Shown here in pieces: positions 35,580-44,779 of a DNA stretch of 64,000 bases; positions within the stretch are counted from its first letter, which is position 1; the number at the start of each line of letters is the position of its first letter. The translations under genes and the position numbers were made by a program. The stretch spans positions 73,009,749-73,073,748 of the forward strand of contig CM026387.1 in assembly GCA_014843695.1 (NCBI GenBank), written 5' to 3'. Under the pieces are notes generated by a model that made no database searches, was not told the DNA's origin, and saw nothing but the letters and a program-made list of their open reading frames with translations. The DNA is from Archivesica marissinica (lineage: Eukaryota > Mollusca > Bivalvia > Venerida > Vesicomyidae).

Positions 35580-37061
35580 CAGGGCGTTCATTTGACCCGA
35601 GCTCCCGGGTTTTGACGCACGAAAATTGATAAAGACGCATGTTTGACTCTTGGTGAAAATGCCCTGAGAGTCAACTTGACCCGGGGCGTTGATCGGTCAT
35701 GCATCATCAAATATTTTCTCAGCAGAGTAATTATCAAAATATGTCTGTCTACGAGGTCGAAGACCGTAATCGTTCATATATAAAACGCAGTTATTTTCAT
35801 CAAAAGTCTGCTGCATTTCGTTATGAACACGATCGTGATTTACGAGGGACTCACAATCGGACAAATGGCGTCTATGCAAACTTTACGTAAAATCTTTATC
35901 TCAACCAGCCGATCAGAATATAGTATCAACCACGCATAAAGCGCCTTCATCACTTGCGCCGCCCAGGGTTAGGTTCAAAACGCGTGGTTGATGTCATTAT
36001 TCAGTTGGGTGGTTGAGAAAAGAGGCTTACCCAAACTTTGGTATCAAAGGGAAATAAATCTTTAATAACGTTTCTCTAATACCTGTACGGCTCGGTATTT
36101 TTCCGGTAAAAATTAGTTTTTATCAAAAGACAATTATTATTGATTGTCACAATAAACACCTTTAGCAAGTTTTGCAAACAACCAATTACCGTTTGTGTTG
36201 TTTGCCATCATATGTGCTGCTAATCATGAGAACTGAGAAGTTTAAGTAGGTGTTGACATTATGTGTATTGTCAATGTACAATCGGCATAGATAAAACGGT
36301 GTTTTTGTAACACGTGTATTGTCAATAATAAGTTGTCTGCTATTTGAGAAGCTTATAGTGGGCCACTGATATAGAAATTATACGCCGGAATCGTTTGATG
36401 ATGTCGGTGAGTAAAAGTACTTTTGCTATTGTTTGTTACAGATTTCTATGGGGTATTCATTGTGTGCACCACCCATTAATCATTTCATTGTTTCTACATT
36501 ATTCCTTCATTTTCTGGAGAATATTCCTAAATCATTCTTAGTTATATTTTCAATCAGATCGGAGATAAAAAATTAAAGAGTATCAGTTTTAGAAATTAAA
36601 TCTTAAATATGGTTCAGAAAAGCCTTAGTCACTTCGGAATTGGCACACCCAGCAAATGTAAGCTGAGTGATAGTGTTAGTGACACTTCGGAATTGGCACA
36701 CCCAGCAAACGTAAGCTGAGTGATAGTGTTAGTGAACCTGGGACACCAAAACGCCATAAAGTAGACTGTGACACTCCTAAGTCTAAAGAGTGGCTTAATG
36801 AATTTGAGTGGCTGGAAATGAAACAAACTGATGATCATATTCTGTTGTATTGTACTTGGTGTAGAGATGCTAAAAAGAAAAATCCCTTCGCTAACAGTGG
36901 TAGCACGAACCTACAAAAATTACATGTACGTAAAGTACCAACATGCATATATTTGACTCTTGAAAATTCCAGCTTGACTCTTGAACATTCCTGTTTGACT
37001 CTTGAGATTTTGACCTCAAGGGTCATTGACTCTTGAGTTTCAAAGTCTAGTGAACGCCCTG
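35580..37061 (+). mobile_element. DNA transposon with CAGGGCGTTCA terminal inverted repeats
   Basis: The left end is CAGGGCGTTCATTTGACCC and the right end is AGTGAACGCCCTG. The 7-base direct repeat ATATACT flanks both ends exactly (35573-35579 and 37062-37068). Subterminal TTGACTCTTGA motifs occur three to four times near the right end and once near the left, as in elements whose transposase binds subterminal repeats. It encloses the broken zinc-finger frame at 36609-36950. The superfamily is unsettled: CAGGG ends suggest hAT, but the visible duplication is 7 rather than 8 bp. Confidence 0.8.
36609..36950 (+). pseudogene. Broken zinc-finger protein fragment carried by the transposon
   Basis: It starts ATG GTT CAG and reads a basic, Ser-rich leader. 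A region with WLNEFEWLEM, LLYCTWCRDAKKKNPF and a downstream His follows. This resembles the N-terminal CxxC...H zinc finger of ZNF862/KIAA1586-like, hAT-related proteins (established family pattern; residue match by eye). A 53-bp exact tandem duplication (36631-36683 and 36684-36736, one base different) shifts the frame and creates an early TGA. No downstream catalytic region follows before the transposon end, so the copy is non-autonomous and dead. Confidence 0.6.
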
Positions 37062-37221
37062 ATATACTTCCATACAAACGACAGCCATTTAGCTATCATG
37101 TAGTGGATAAGTAGTCTCCATATCTATCCCACCTCCATAGATATTACTGGGACTACATGAGATTCTAGACTTTATTATGAACATTGGTGTGGCTACTACA
37201 TTGTCAATGTATGTCATATTG

Positions 37222-37257
37222 GTAATGGCGTCAAGAGGTGCTTCTATGAGGGAAAGG
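37222..37257 (+). repeat. Single copy of the 36-bp unit amplified at 51340-52495
   Basis: AATGGCGTCAAGAGGTGCTT followed by CTATGAGGGAAAGGG matches the unit of the array 14 kb away, but stands alone here. The upstream TTGTCAATGTATGT is also shared with the left edge of that array. Confidence 0.75.
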
Positions 37258-37495
37258 GTTTTTATTTATTTTACAACGATTGCGAAGCAAGTTTTAACAA
37301 CTTATATTAATCACTCTTGTTGGCGCGGATGAAAGCGTATATGTGGTCATTCACGTGGGAGGAAATCGGAGTACCCGGAGAAAACCTACCTGTCCGATCT
37401 GGCGACCACCATACCATGTCACATACGTCCCGGTCCGAGGATCAAACCTGGGTCACATTGGTGAGAAGCGAGCGCGCTAACCACTGCTAATCGGA
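37258..37495 (-). mobile_element. SINE family C, near full length
   Basis: Minus strand: the head with TTAGCAGTGGTTAGCGCGC (A-box-like), B-box-like GGTTTGATCCTCGG, GTAGGTTTTCTCCGGGTAC, and the tail ending in TTGCTTCGCAATCGTTGTAA and AAATAAATAAA. Confidence 0.85.
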
Positions 37496-37859
37496 AAGGG
37501 TTAACAACATGGTGTATATACTGTCATATGCTATATAATATATATATATGATAAGTGTGGCATTTATAATCTCAAATAACTCTAACATGAGTGGCTATGT
37601 ACAGATGTATCAATAATTTTATGAATGAAAACGCTGAAATAAAAATATAAATGTGTCATATCCATTGTACTCTATGTATAATTTAAATTTATAAATATCT
37701 GAAAATCAGTGTGCAATTGCTTGTTTATAGTGTAAATCAGGTTTAATTGCCAGCAGGAGATAACTCAATGAACTTTCTAAAAATCAATCCGATTCTTTCT
37801 CTTGGTGTGGTAAACATGCATTCAAAGTTTTTGACATTTGTGTAGAAATTTGGTTATTA

Positions 37860-38400
37860 TACGGACAACAAATATTAAAACTAACAAGCACTGAACAATT
37901 TAAAGATCGCTTAAGAAACTTCCAAGGGCCATAATTCACAGGCACTTAACAACCTAAAGATCGCTTAAGAAACTTCCAAGGGCCATAATTCCAGAGAGAC
38001 AGCTGGTTATAATCATGGCCTAGATATTCTGCCAACAACATTGTGTTCAAGTTTGGTGAAGATTGGGTAAAAACTATAAGTTAGAGAGCAGACATTATGA
38101 GCTGGACAATTCAAGGGCCTTAACTCTGGAGTGACAATGGTATCTGGCTATCGACTTGGTGGACCGAGATATTATGTCAATAAACATTGTGTGCAAGTTT
38201 AGTGAAGATTGAATAAAAATTGTTCAAGTTAGAGAACAGACAGTACAAATTTGGACAATTCAAGGGCCATAATTTCAGAGTGACCAGGGAAATCCAGCTG
38301 GTTTAGGTTATCGAACTTAACCGAGATATTATGCCAGCAAACATTGCATGTAAGTTTGGTAAGATACGATACTGTTCATGTTATAGTGCAGACATCACTG
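37860..38400. repeat. Diverged tandem copies of a CAAGGGCC-type repeat
   Basis: CCAAGGGCCATAATTC or TTCAAGGGCCATAATTTC recurs at about 37920, 37975, 38110 and 38260, each time followed by a GAGTGACA segment and AAGTTTGGTGAAGATTG. I recall such sequence as common in bivalve genomes, but that is not checked. Confidence 0.6.
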
Positions 38401-38702
38401 TGGACGGTGCCAGCCTGCCGGAGGTGAATGCTTAATGAGAGAATTCTATAATTTTTACAAATAAGTAGTCATTGCATATATTGTAGGAGATATGTCGAAA
38501 TATAGTAATTTAATAATCATAAGAAGCGATAGTGGAGTAAAATTTCTAGCATGTTGTGCAAAGGAAACAACGATAAAACTTAATAGAACCTATCTACTTC
38601 TAAGTGGTATTCAGGGGCAGTAACTCTCAATATGGCCCATTTTTCAACTGGGAGTGGCGTGGTATAAAAATTATAGACCTACTTCAGAATAGATAGTATT
38701 TT

Positions 38703-39132
38703 CTAGTTACAAGCAAGCAAATCTCACTCTACACGACTACAGTCATGCATGTACAGCAAGCAAATCTCACTTACATGACTACAGTCATGCATGTACAGCA
38801 AGCAAATCTCACTCTACACAACTACAGTCATGCATGTACAGCAAGCAACTCTCACTCTACATGACTACAGTCATGCATGTACAGCAAGCAAATCTCACTC
38901 TACACGACTACAGTCATGCATGTACAGCAAGCAAATCTCACTTACACGACTACAGTCAGCATGTACAGCAAGCATCCCACTACAGTCATGCATGTACAGC
39001 AAGCAAATCTCACTCTACACAACTACAGTCATGCATGTACAGCAAGCAACTCTCACTCTACATGACTACAGTCATGCATGTACAGCAAGCAAATCTCACT
39101 CTACACGACTACAGTCATGCATGTACAGCACA
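38703..39132. repeat. 43-bp tandem array, about 10 copies
   Basis: The unit contains AAGCAAATCTCACTCTACAC and GACTACAGTCATGCATGTAC. It lies 0.35-0.8 kb downstream of the GOLGA5 stop on the minus strand and may be transcribed as 3' UTR. Confidence 0.9.
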
Positions 39133-39190
39133 ATGTTATCTCTCAATGTTCACAATGAATAATTCCATCATTTCCTTCCGTTGTACATTA

Positions 39191-39390
39191 AATACCTGTA
39201 ACCAGTTTTCCAATTTTTGTCTGCATATTCAATGTTGTACAATTATTTACTATCTGTTCCAACAGTTCCTTCCTCTGTACTCTATGCAATACCTGTAACC
39301 ATGTACCTCCGATTTTTATCCGAATGTTCAATGTTGTACAATTATTTACTATCAGTTCCAACCGTTCCTTCCTCTGTACTCTATGCATCA
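39191..39390. repeat. 99-bp tandem duplication downstream of the GOLGA5 stop
   Basis: Two copies containing ATACCTGTAACCA, CAATGTTGTACAATTATTTA and TTCCTTCCTCTGTACTCTAT, with a partial third at 39170-39200. This is probably 3' UTR. The minus-strand frame across it is kept open by the 33-codon period and is not called as coding. Confidence 0.8.
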
Positions 39391-39487
39391 TGTACCTGAG
39401 ACCGCTATCTCTCATTGTGAACCAGTATACGTAATATCGCGGTTTCACCATGGTGATGAGTAAAACTGAAGCTTCACACTTGAGCTT

Positions 39488-39589
39488 CACACTTGACTCG
39501 GAGCTCCCGGCATCTTCAGGCCATCGGAGCCGTGGATCTCGGGTTGATATGTCAGCAACACGATCATTACCCACAGATGAAGAAGAGCC
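39488..39589 (-). CDS. GOLGA5: GOLGA5 last exon: membrane anchor and C-terminus
   Basis: The acceptor GATATTTTCAG precedes GCTCTTCTTCATCTGTGG. The exon encodes ALLHLWVMIVLLTYQPEIHG and a 13-residue tail ending in APSQV before TGA. ALLHLWVMIVLLTY is the invariant end of the golgin-84 transmembrane anchor. The tail after the PEIH block differs from the vertebrate form, as expected for this poorly conserved end. The start phase is 0, matching the donor of the exon at 40883. The opposite strand is also open here, but that frame is a shadow. Confidence 0.93.
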
Positions 39590-39642
39590 TGAAAATATCA
39601 ACAATGTTCCAACATATATGTAATATCAGGGTTCAACAAGTC

Positions 39643-39842
39643 AGGGATCATTCTAGAGGGTGGTGTGGGTAAAATTGTCGCCATAGGGACCCTGACATCG
39701 CCCACTTCTCCCTAAAAAAAAATAATATATTTTTTGGTTTTTACGATTTACCATTATAAAGCACTCCTTCTATTCAAATATTGTATTTAATGGTTGTACT
39801 GTGCATTTTAACCCTATTTTGCAGAAGTATATTAAAGAACAA
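39643..39842 (-). mobile_element. CAGGG-ended MITE, truncated copy
   Basis: The left end is CAGGGATCATTCTAGAGGG. The remainder matches the element at 55264-55580 in inverted orientation (CACTTCTCCCTAAAA, TGTGCATTTTAACCC, GCAGAAGTATATTAAAGAAC) and stops before the other terminus. Confidence 0.75.
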
Positions 39843-40005
39843 TTACCATTGTGCATTAATGCAAAGTATATGCATACAAGTACCAATTACAAGCGCTTAA
39901 TTGCAGAAGTCATGTACAGTCATTCTTGTGTTAAAAACCACCTCTGAATAAAGACCACATTTAAAACATCTATTTTGATCTCCAAGCAAGACGTTAGCAG
40001 CATTG

Positions 40006-40490
40006 TACAGTCAAACCTGTCTTAAGCAGCCAGCCAAGAGAATTACAGAAAGTGGTTGCTTAGCACAGGTGGTTGCTTAATAGAGGTCAAATGTATAATA
40101 AAACAACATATTGGGAATCTGGAAACTGGCTGCTTAATACATGTTGGCTGCTTAATACAGGGTGATCACTAACGCAGGTTTGACTGTAGAGGTGACCACT
40201 AACACAGGTTTGACTGTAGAGGTGACCACTAACGCAGGTTTGACTGTAGAGGTGACCACTAACGCAGGTTTGACTGTAGAGGTGACCACTAACACAGGTT
40301 TGACTGTAGAGGTGACCACTAACACCGGTTTGACTGTAGAGGTGACCACTAACACAGGTTTGACTGTAGAGGTGACCACTAATGCAGGTTTGACTGTAGA
40401 GGTGACCACTAACGCAGGTTTGACTGTAGAGGTGACCACTAACACAGGTTTGACTGTAGAGGTGACCACTAACGCAGGTTTGACTGTATA
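40006..40490 (+). mobile_element. MITE with CAGTCAAACCTG TIRs, 3' end expanded
   Basis: The left end TACAGTCAAACCTGTCTTAA and the right end CAGGTTTGACTGTA are inverted repeats. The TA at the outer edge fits a Tc1/mariner-type element. The body has GGTTGCTTAATAGAGG and a repeated GGCTGCTTAATACA. A related unexpanded copy is at 50042-50226. No transposase is present. Confidence 0.8.
40161..40490 (+). repeat. 30-bp tandem array grown from the MITE 3' terminus, 11 copies
   Basis: Eleven units of exactly 30 bp, GGTGACCACTAACGCAGGTT followed by TGACTGTAGA, each containing the complete 3' terminal inverted repeat. The start 40161 abuts the MITE body, and the same segment occurs once in the sister copy near 50214. 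Confidence 0.93.
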
Positions 40491-40649
40491 TTGTAAGGTA
40501 TGTTATAAAAATGTCTTACCGTGCTAAATCAATGTTAAGAACTTTTTCAACGTATAATTTCTGTATGAAAAGAGTACTATACAAATCTGGTATAATAATA
40601 ATATTTTTGACCTCTAAAGAGGTCACCCAGACTCCGAGGTTACAAACAT

Positions 40650-40842
40650 CTCATACAGATGCCCCTAAAGAGCAGTATTTCAGGCGCAGGCGAGCACCCG
40701 GGTAGAACCACGGACCTTCTGCAAACCAGCTGCATATCTTCCTCTCATGAAATCATTTGAAGCCCCCAGGGGGATTCAAACAAGCAGCAGTGATTTGAAT
40801 CAACAACCCTCACAACTCGACCACGGAGGCCCCTCACTTTAA
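40650..40842 (-). mobile_element. SINE family F
   Basis: Minus strand: the head GGCCTCCGTGGTCGAGTTGT, TTGATTCAAATCACTGCTGC, and the body GGTCCGTGGTTCTACCCGG and GCCTGAAATACTG. It sits between GOLGA5 exons 11 and 12. Confidence 0.8.
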
Positions 40843-40882
40843 TGCAGACTACGAGTAATAAGGTACATGAGAAAATGTTTAC

Positions 40883-40946
40883 CATGTATAAAATCACAAA
40901 AACCCTGGCAATGGGGTATCTTCTCAAGAACACGCCAAGGCGGATA
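40883..40946 (-). CDS. GOLGA5: GOLGA5 exon 11 of 12 in window
   Basis: A 64-nt exon with acceptor TTCTCTTTCAG and donor ATG|GTAAAC. Its first base T completes a Ser codon (AG|T) split with exon 10. It encodes IRLGVFLRRYPIARVFVILY plus Met, the most conserved signature of golgin-84, leading into the membrane span completed by exon 12. Confidence 0.95.
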
Positions 40947-41144
40947 CTGAAAGAGAATAGAATTTACAAGAACTACAACAAAGACAGTATATAAGTTCCA
41001 TTCAATCTAAGGATAGCTGCCTATTTCAGTTGTACAGTGAATAAGTGATATTGGTAGCCTTAAACTGAAGTCTACTTTCAGGATCAATTAATCACAGTTG
41101 CTAAGTGACTAAATATTAAATTATAGTTTATACACATTTTTTTT

Positions 41145-41380
41145 TTTAAACTATTTATTTTACAACGATTGCGAAGCAAGTTCTCACAACTTATATTAAT
41201 TACTCTCGTTGGCTCGATTGCGAAACACAACACTAGTTTAATAGCTCTCGAAACTTCATTCCTGATGGAATTCATCGCCATCAGGGAGATAGAAGAGGCA
41301 ATGTGGAATTTAAGCATTTTGCCTAAGGGCACAATCGTTACGGCTAATGCTGGGCCTCTCACACCTGTAGCGAATGCACT
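41145..41380 (-). mobile_element. Composite of SINE C tail and degenerate SINE B
   Basis: 41145-41210 carries the family C 3' tail (TTTATTTTACAACGATTGCG on the plus strand) directly joined to a family B body (CTGATGGAATTCATCGCCAT, GCCTAAGGGCACAATCG). The junction CTCGTTGGCTCGATTGCG looks like a recombination between the two similar tails. Confidence 0.6.
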
Positions 41381-41508
41381 ACCACAACTTGTCAATGCAA
41401 ATCAGCAGTATCAACAAATTTGAATTAAATGTGTCAAATTGGAAAATTCAGTGAACACTATGCTATCATGACTTTCAGCAAACTGTAATCATAGTGGACA
41501 GACAACAT

Positions 41509-41880
41509 TGAGCATTCTAAACAACATCCAGTACTTACCTAAACTTATCACTAGAGTTAGTAGCTCTCATTGAGCATTCTAAACAACATCCAGTACTTAC
41601 ATAAACTTATCTATAGAGTTAGTAGCTCTCATTGAGCATTCTAAACAACGTCCAGTACTTACATAAACTTATCTATAGAGTTAGTAGCTCTCATTGAGCA
41701 TTCTAAACAACGTCCAGTACTTACATAAACTTATCTATAGAGTTAGTAGCTCTCATTGAGCATTCTAAAGAACGTCCAGTACTTACATAAACTTATCTAT
41801 AGAGTTAGTAGCTCTCATTGAGCATTCTAAACAACATCCAGTACTTACCTAAACTTATCTATAGAGTTAGTAGCTCTCAT
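41509..41880 (-). repeat. 62-bp array of exon-10 3' end plus splice donor, 6 extra copies
   Basis: Six perfect-length 62-bp units precede, on the plus strand, the seventh copy, which is the genuine exon border (41881-41942). Read on the minus strand each unit holds about 30 exon bases (GAGCTACTAACTCTATAGAT, AAGTTTAG or AAGTTTAT), then GTAAGTACTGGA and 20 further intron bases. Units 1 and 6 keep AG|GTAAGT; units 2-5 read AT|GTAAGT, losing the final exon G. All lie inside the intron just downstream of the true donor. Confidence 0.95.
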
Positions 41881-41910
41881 GGAGCATTCTAAACAACATC
41901 CAGTACTTAC

Positions 41911-42007
41911 CTAAACTTATCAATAGAGTTAGCAGCTCTCTTCATCTTTCTCGTCACCTCGGTATCCGTGGCAACCTCTCTCATAAACATGGGTAGTCTC
42001 TGACGCA
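41911..42007 (-). CDS. GOLGA5: GOLGA5 exon 10 of 12 in window
   Basis: A 97-nt exon with acceptor GTATATATTTAG and donor TTTAG|GTAAGT. The first two bases (TG) finish a Val codon from exon 9; the last two (AG) are finished by exon 11. It encodes RQRLPMFMREVATDTEVTRK and then KRAANSIDKF, the linker before the anchor, comparable to the vertebrate RLRNVPVLF...KAASSIDQF segment. Its 3' 30 bases seed the adjacent 62-bp array. Confidence 0.92.
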
Positions 42008-42173
42008 CTAAATATATACCATCTAGACCATTACATTACAGTCTGTGTTACAGATACTAACATTCTATATGTTTTACATATTGCTAATTTCACAGTTTTC
42101 AATACATTTATTAAACAAGCTAAGAGCAAATGTTATCAACCCTTTGCACGCTAGCGCCACATAAAATCACTTT

Positions 42174-42413
42174 TGCAAACAGCATAGAGCCAGATCTCGG
42201 CAAACAGCATAGAGCCAGATCTCGGCAAACAGCATAGAGCCAGATCTCGGCAAACAGCATAGATCCAGATCTCGGCAAACAGCATAGAGCCAGATCTCGG
42301 CAAACAGCATAGAGCCAGATCTCGGCAAACAGCATAGAGCCAGATCTCGGCAAACAGCATAGAGCCAGATCTCGGCAAACAGCATAGAGCCAGATCTCGG
42401 CAAACAGCATAGA
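42174..42413. repeat. 25-bp tandem array, about 9-10 copies
   Basis: Units of GCAAACAGCATAGAGCCAGA plus TCTCG are almost identical, with one GATCC variant, indicating recent expansion. It lies in the GOLGA5 intron between exons 9 and 10. Confidence 0.95.
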
Positions 42414-42419
42414 GCCTGA

Positions 42420-42640
42420 GTTAAAATCCATCATCTCATCAATATAACAGAGATGTGAAATAATATGTTGACAAATTTTGGCAATGTAAATGAGGCTACG
42501 GGAGCATTCGAGTATTTTTGGAAATGATCGTGCATAACCATGCTTGTTTGGCGATTTCCAAAAAGATTCTGTTTCTATTTTTAGCGATTCGTATCTTGCA
42601 GAGAAGAGTTGTCGTTCTTCAACACCCACCAAAATGTGCA
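42420..42640. mobile_element. Copy of the dispersed element that forms the palindrome at 54402
   Basis: It shares AATGTAAATGAGGCTACGGG, GGAAATGATCGTGCATAA and GCAGAGAAGAGTTGTCGTTC with both arms of the inverted repeat at 54402-54891. It is an unclassified interspersed element. Confidence 0.65.
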
Positions 42641-42828
42641 TTATGCAGTATATACACAGCCAAAGCAATGCACAAGGGTAGAACCACCAGCTTCCTCTAG
42701 TAAAAGAAATCAACACCTTATAGCACTAGTAGAGAAATTGATTATGAGTCAACTAATTGAACGACTCTCAAATGGGGCTCTCACTAGACCAACTAATTAT
42801 CATATTGCGAATAGTAACAGAAATGTAC

Positions 42829-42904
42829 CGTCATCATCATCATGCACGGGTATCACAGTGGTGTTGGTTCTCACAGCCGATGCCTGAATGTCTCTATACT
42901 GTTG
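42829..42904 (-). CDS. GOLGA5: GOLGA5 exon 9 of 12 in window
   Basis: A 76-nt exon with acceptor TATATGTTTCAG and donor GACG|GTACAT. It encodes QQYRDIQASAVRTNTTVIPV followed by HDDDD, a low-conservation linker. It is called because its start phase (0) and end phase (1) are exactly what the flanking exons require. It corresponds in position to the Ser/Gly-rich linker of vertebrate golgin-84. Confidence 0.82.
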
Positions 42905-42913
42905 CTGAAACAT

Positions 42914-43025
42914 ATAATCAATCAATCAATCAATCAATCAATTGGCGATGGATTTCATTAGGAATGAGGTCTCAAGAGTAAGAACTTGTTTCGCAATCGA
43001 GCTAAAATAAATTTGTATAGACTAA
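42914..43025 (+). mobile_element. (ATCA)n microsatellite joined to a SINE B tail
   Basis: Six AATC-type repeats are followed by GGCGATGGATTTCATTAGGA and the tail CGCAATCGAGCTAAAATAAA. This is a strongly 5'-truncated SINE copy. Confidence 0.75.
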
Positions 43026-43313
43026 CCTAAACTAACAAGAATGAATTTTACGGATGCAACAAAACTTAGTACCCCCGAGTCCAGCTCCCTGATTAGTACA
43101 CATGCACCTGGGTTCACCAGTCTGGGACGGCATGCAAGATGTACAGAGTTCATCATATCGGACAGACATACCGGACAACCATATTTCCTAGAATCCATGT
43201 AATGCCTATATTAAGAAATGTAAACATGACTTCATCTGTGCTAACTAGAGCATTCAATATAAGTAAATTTTGAAGCTAGAATGTATTTCGCAAAGCATAG
43301 ATTCAAGTTTTAC

Positions 43314-43463
43314 CCCTAATCTCTCAAGCTGTAATCCCAGTGAGTTTTTCTCGGTGCCCAAAGATTCAACCATTGTCTGTTTCTGTATCAGGCTCTCTGT
43401 GAGTTCCCTCACTCGTGACTCGAGCTCGGACTCCGTCGTCGAGCTCATGGCTTTGTTTGCTAA
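43314..43463 (-). CDS. GOLGA5: GOLGA5 exon 8 of 12 in window
   Basis: A 150-nt, phase 0/0 exon with acceptor GATTATGTTCAACAG and donor TTAGGG|GTAAAA. It encodes LANKAMSSTTESELESRVRE, LTESLIQKQTM and STEKNSL-like residues (here GTEKNSLGLQLERL). This coiled-coil block is diagnostic for golgin-84. Confidence 0.95.
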
Positions 43464-43551
43464 CTGTTGAACATAATCAAACATAACATTCATCCGTAGG
43501 GCTGATGCAGTATACCAGTATACCAGTATACCAGTACACTAATACATTTTT

Positions 43552-44744
43552 TAGGGATGGCAACTAATAACCGAATATTCGAATATTCGATCCAACCTTC
43601 GAAAATTTGTGAGAAAAAAATATATATTTGTAAAATTTAAATAAACTGTCATAAAATCAGATACATCGTTGTTGTTTTCTTTTCAATATATCATAAAACC
43701 TTACAAAGTTACAATACATAAGAAATCGCCCGAGGAGGTGTGAATAAACCATGTTGTGATCGCAACCACGGCAGGTGTTAATTGACACTTGCCATGAAAT
43801 TGGATCATTACAGTAGGTTCTAAGGTAGGTATTGTTTGAATTTTATTGTTTAATTTATAAACATGTTAATCTATATTACTGAATGAACCAATTCAATATT
43901 GCAAACTAATTTGTTTGCAAATTGTTGCTGCTGGGTAAATATCGGGGGTCTTGATGCCGCCAAGTCAACACCTATGCTAGCGTCTCTACTAGATCCGCGC
44001 TACAAACATCTCCCGTTTCTCACCAATGAACAACGTCAGATCGCCGAGGAAACACTGGAAGCCTACGTGGAGGACGTACCATTGAACCTGTCTTCACATG
44101 ACACTAGTGTTTGAGACAAACGAAAAGGAACAGTCTGATGAGTTAAAGAGCTATCTGCTCGAGAAAATTGATCCCCATGTGAAACCCCTTGAGTGGTGGC
44201 GGGAAAATGAACTGAAATTCCCCACTATCGCTCACATTGCCACTTCTCTTGTTGACAACATTTTTTTTTTAACAAGAACAAAGTTCAAAAAGGTTGTGAC
44301 ATTGAGTTTTAATGTACACGCATGGTGAGATCGTACGGTACTACCCGTTGACATTTATGGACATATATATTGTATGTGTGAAATTTAGTACACATTGAAA
44401 TGTTTCCAAGTAATTGAATTTGAATAAAGTTTAGCATGTTCTTATATAGAATTCTTCATATTATTATATATAGTAGCATAGGTATTAATTTGGTGTACTA
44501 ACTTAAGTCTCATCGGGAATGGTAGCGTGTACAGCGGACGATAACAATAACTGATTGAGTCGTCGCCAAATTTACAGGAAGAAGGTATGACGTAGGGCAT
44601 AAAACAAAAAGTAGATTAATTGTGAAAATTTATGTGTTTGAGATATGTTGAGTTTATTACAGAATTATAACAAATATTCGAATATTCGAATATCTTCCCG
44701 ACCGAATATTCGAATACCGAGATCGCTATTCGTTGCCATCCCTA
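43552..44744 (+). mobile_element. hAT-type transposon remnant with TAGGGATGGCAAC TIRs
   Basis: The left end is TAGGGATGGCAACTAATAACC and the right end is CGCTATTCGTTGCCATCCCTA. Flanking octamers ACATTTTT and ATATTATT agree at 6 of 8 positions, compatible with an aged 8-bp hAT duplication. GAATATTCGAATATTCG motifs are subterminal at both ends. It contains a transposase C-terminal remnant and lies in the GOLGA5 intron between exons 7 and 8. Confidence 0.85.
43940..44250 (+). pseudogene. hAT transposase C-terminal (dimerisation) fragment
   Basis: Frame one reads PMLASLLDPRYKHLPFL and then an acidic helix. A frame change near 44100-44112 is followed by EKIDPHVKPLEWWRENELKF and AHIATSL. The DPRYKHL and PLEWWRENELKFP motifs are hallmarks of the hAT C-terminal region found in ZBED-like transposases. 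The SERxFS-type segment that normally follows is absent, the upstream catalytic region is missing, and a stop interrupts the frame, so this is a dead, internally deleted copy. Confidence 0.8.
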
Positions 44745-44779
44745 ATATTATTCTATGTAACTAGCATGGTACAATATGT

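Noticed and set aside
39188..39604. Minus-strand 138-codon frame over the last GOLGA5 exon and the 99-bp repeats
   Set aside because: It is in a different frame from the conserved ALLHLWVMIVLLTY reading; the 33-codon repeat period keeps it open.
39451..39622. Plus-strand 57-codon frame ending NINNVPTYM
   Set aside because: Initially attractive as a C-terminal exon, but it is antisense to the clearly conserved golgin-84 anchor exon.
42120..42716. 198-codon minus-strand frame
   Set aside because: Half is the 25-bp array and half a dispersed element also present at 54402-54891.
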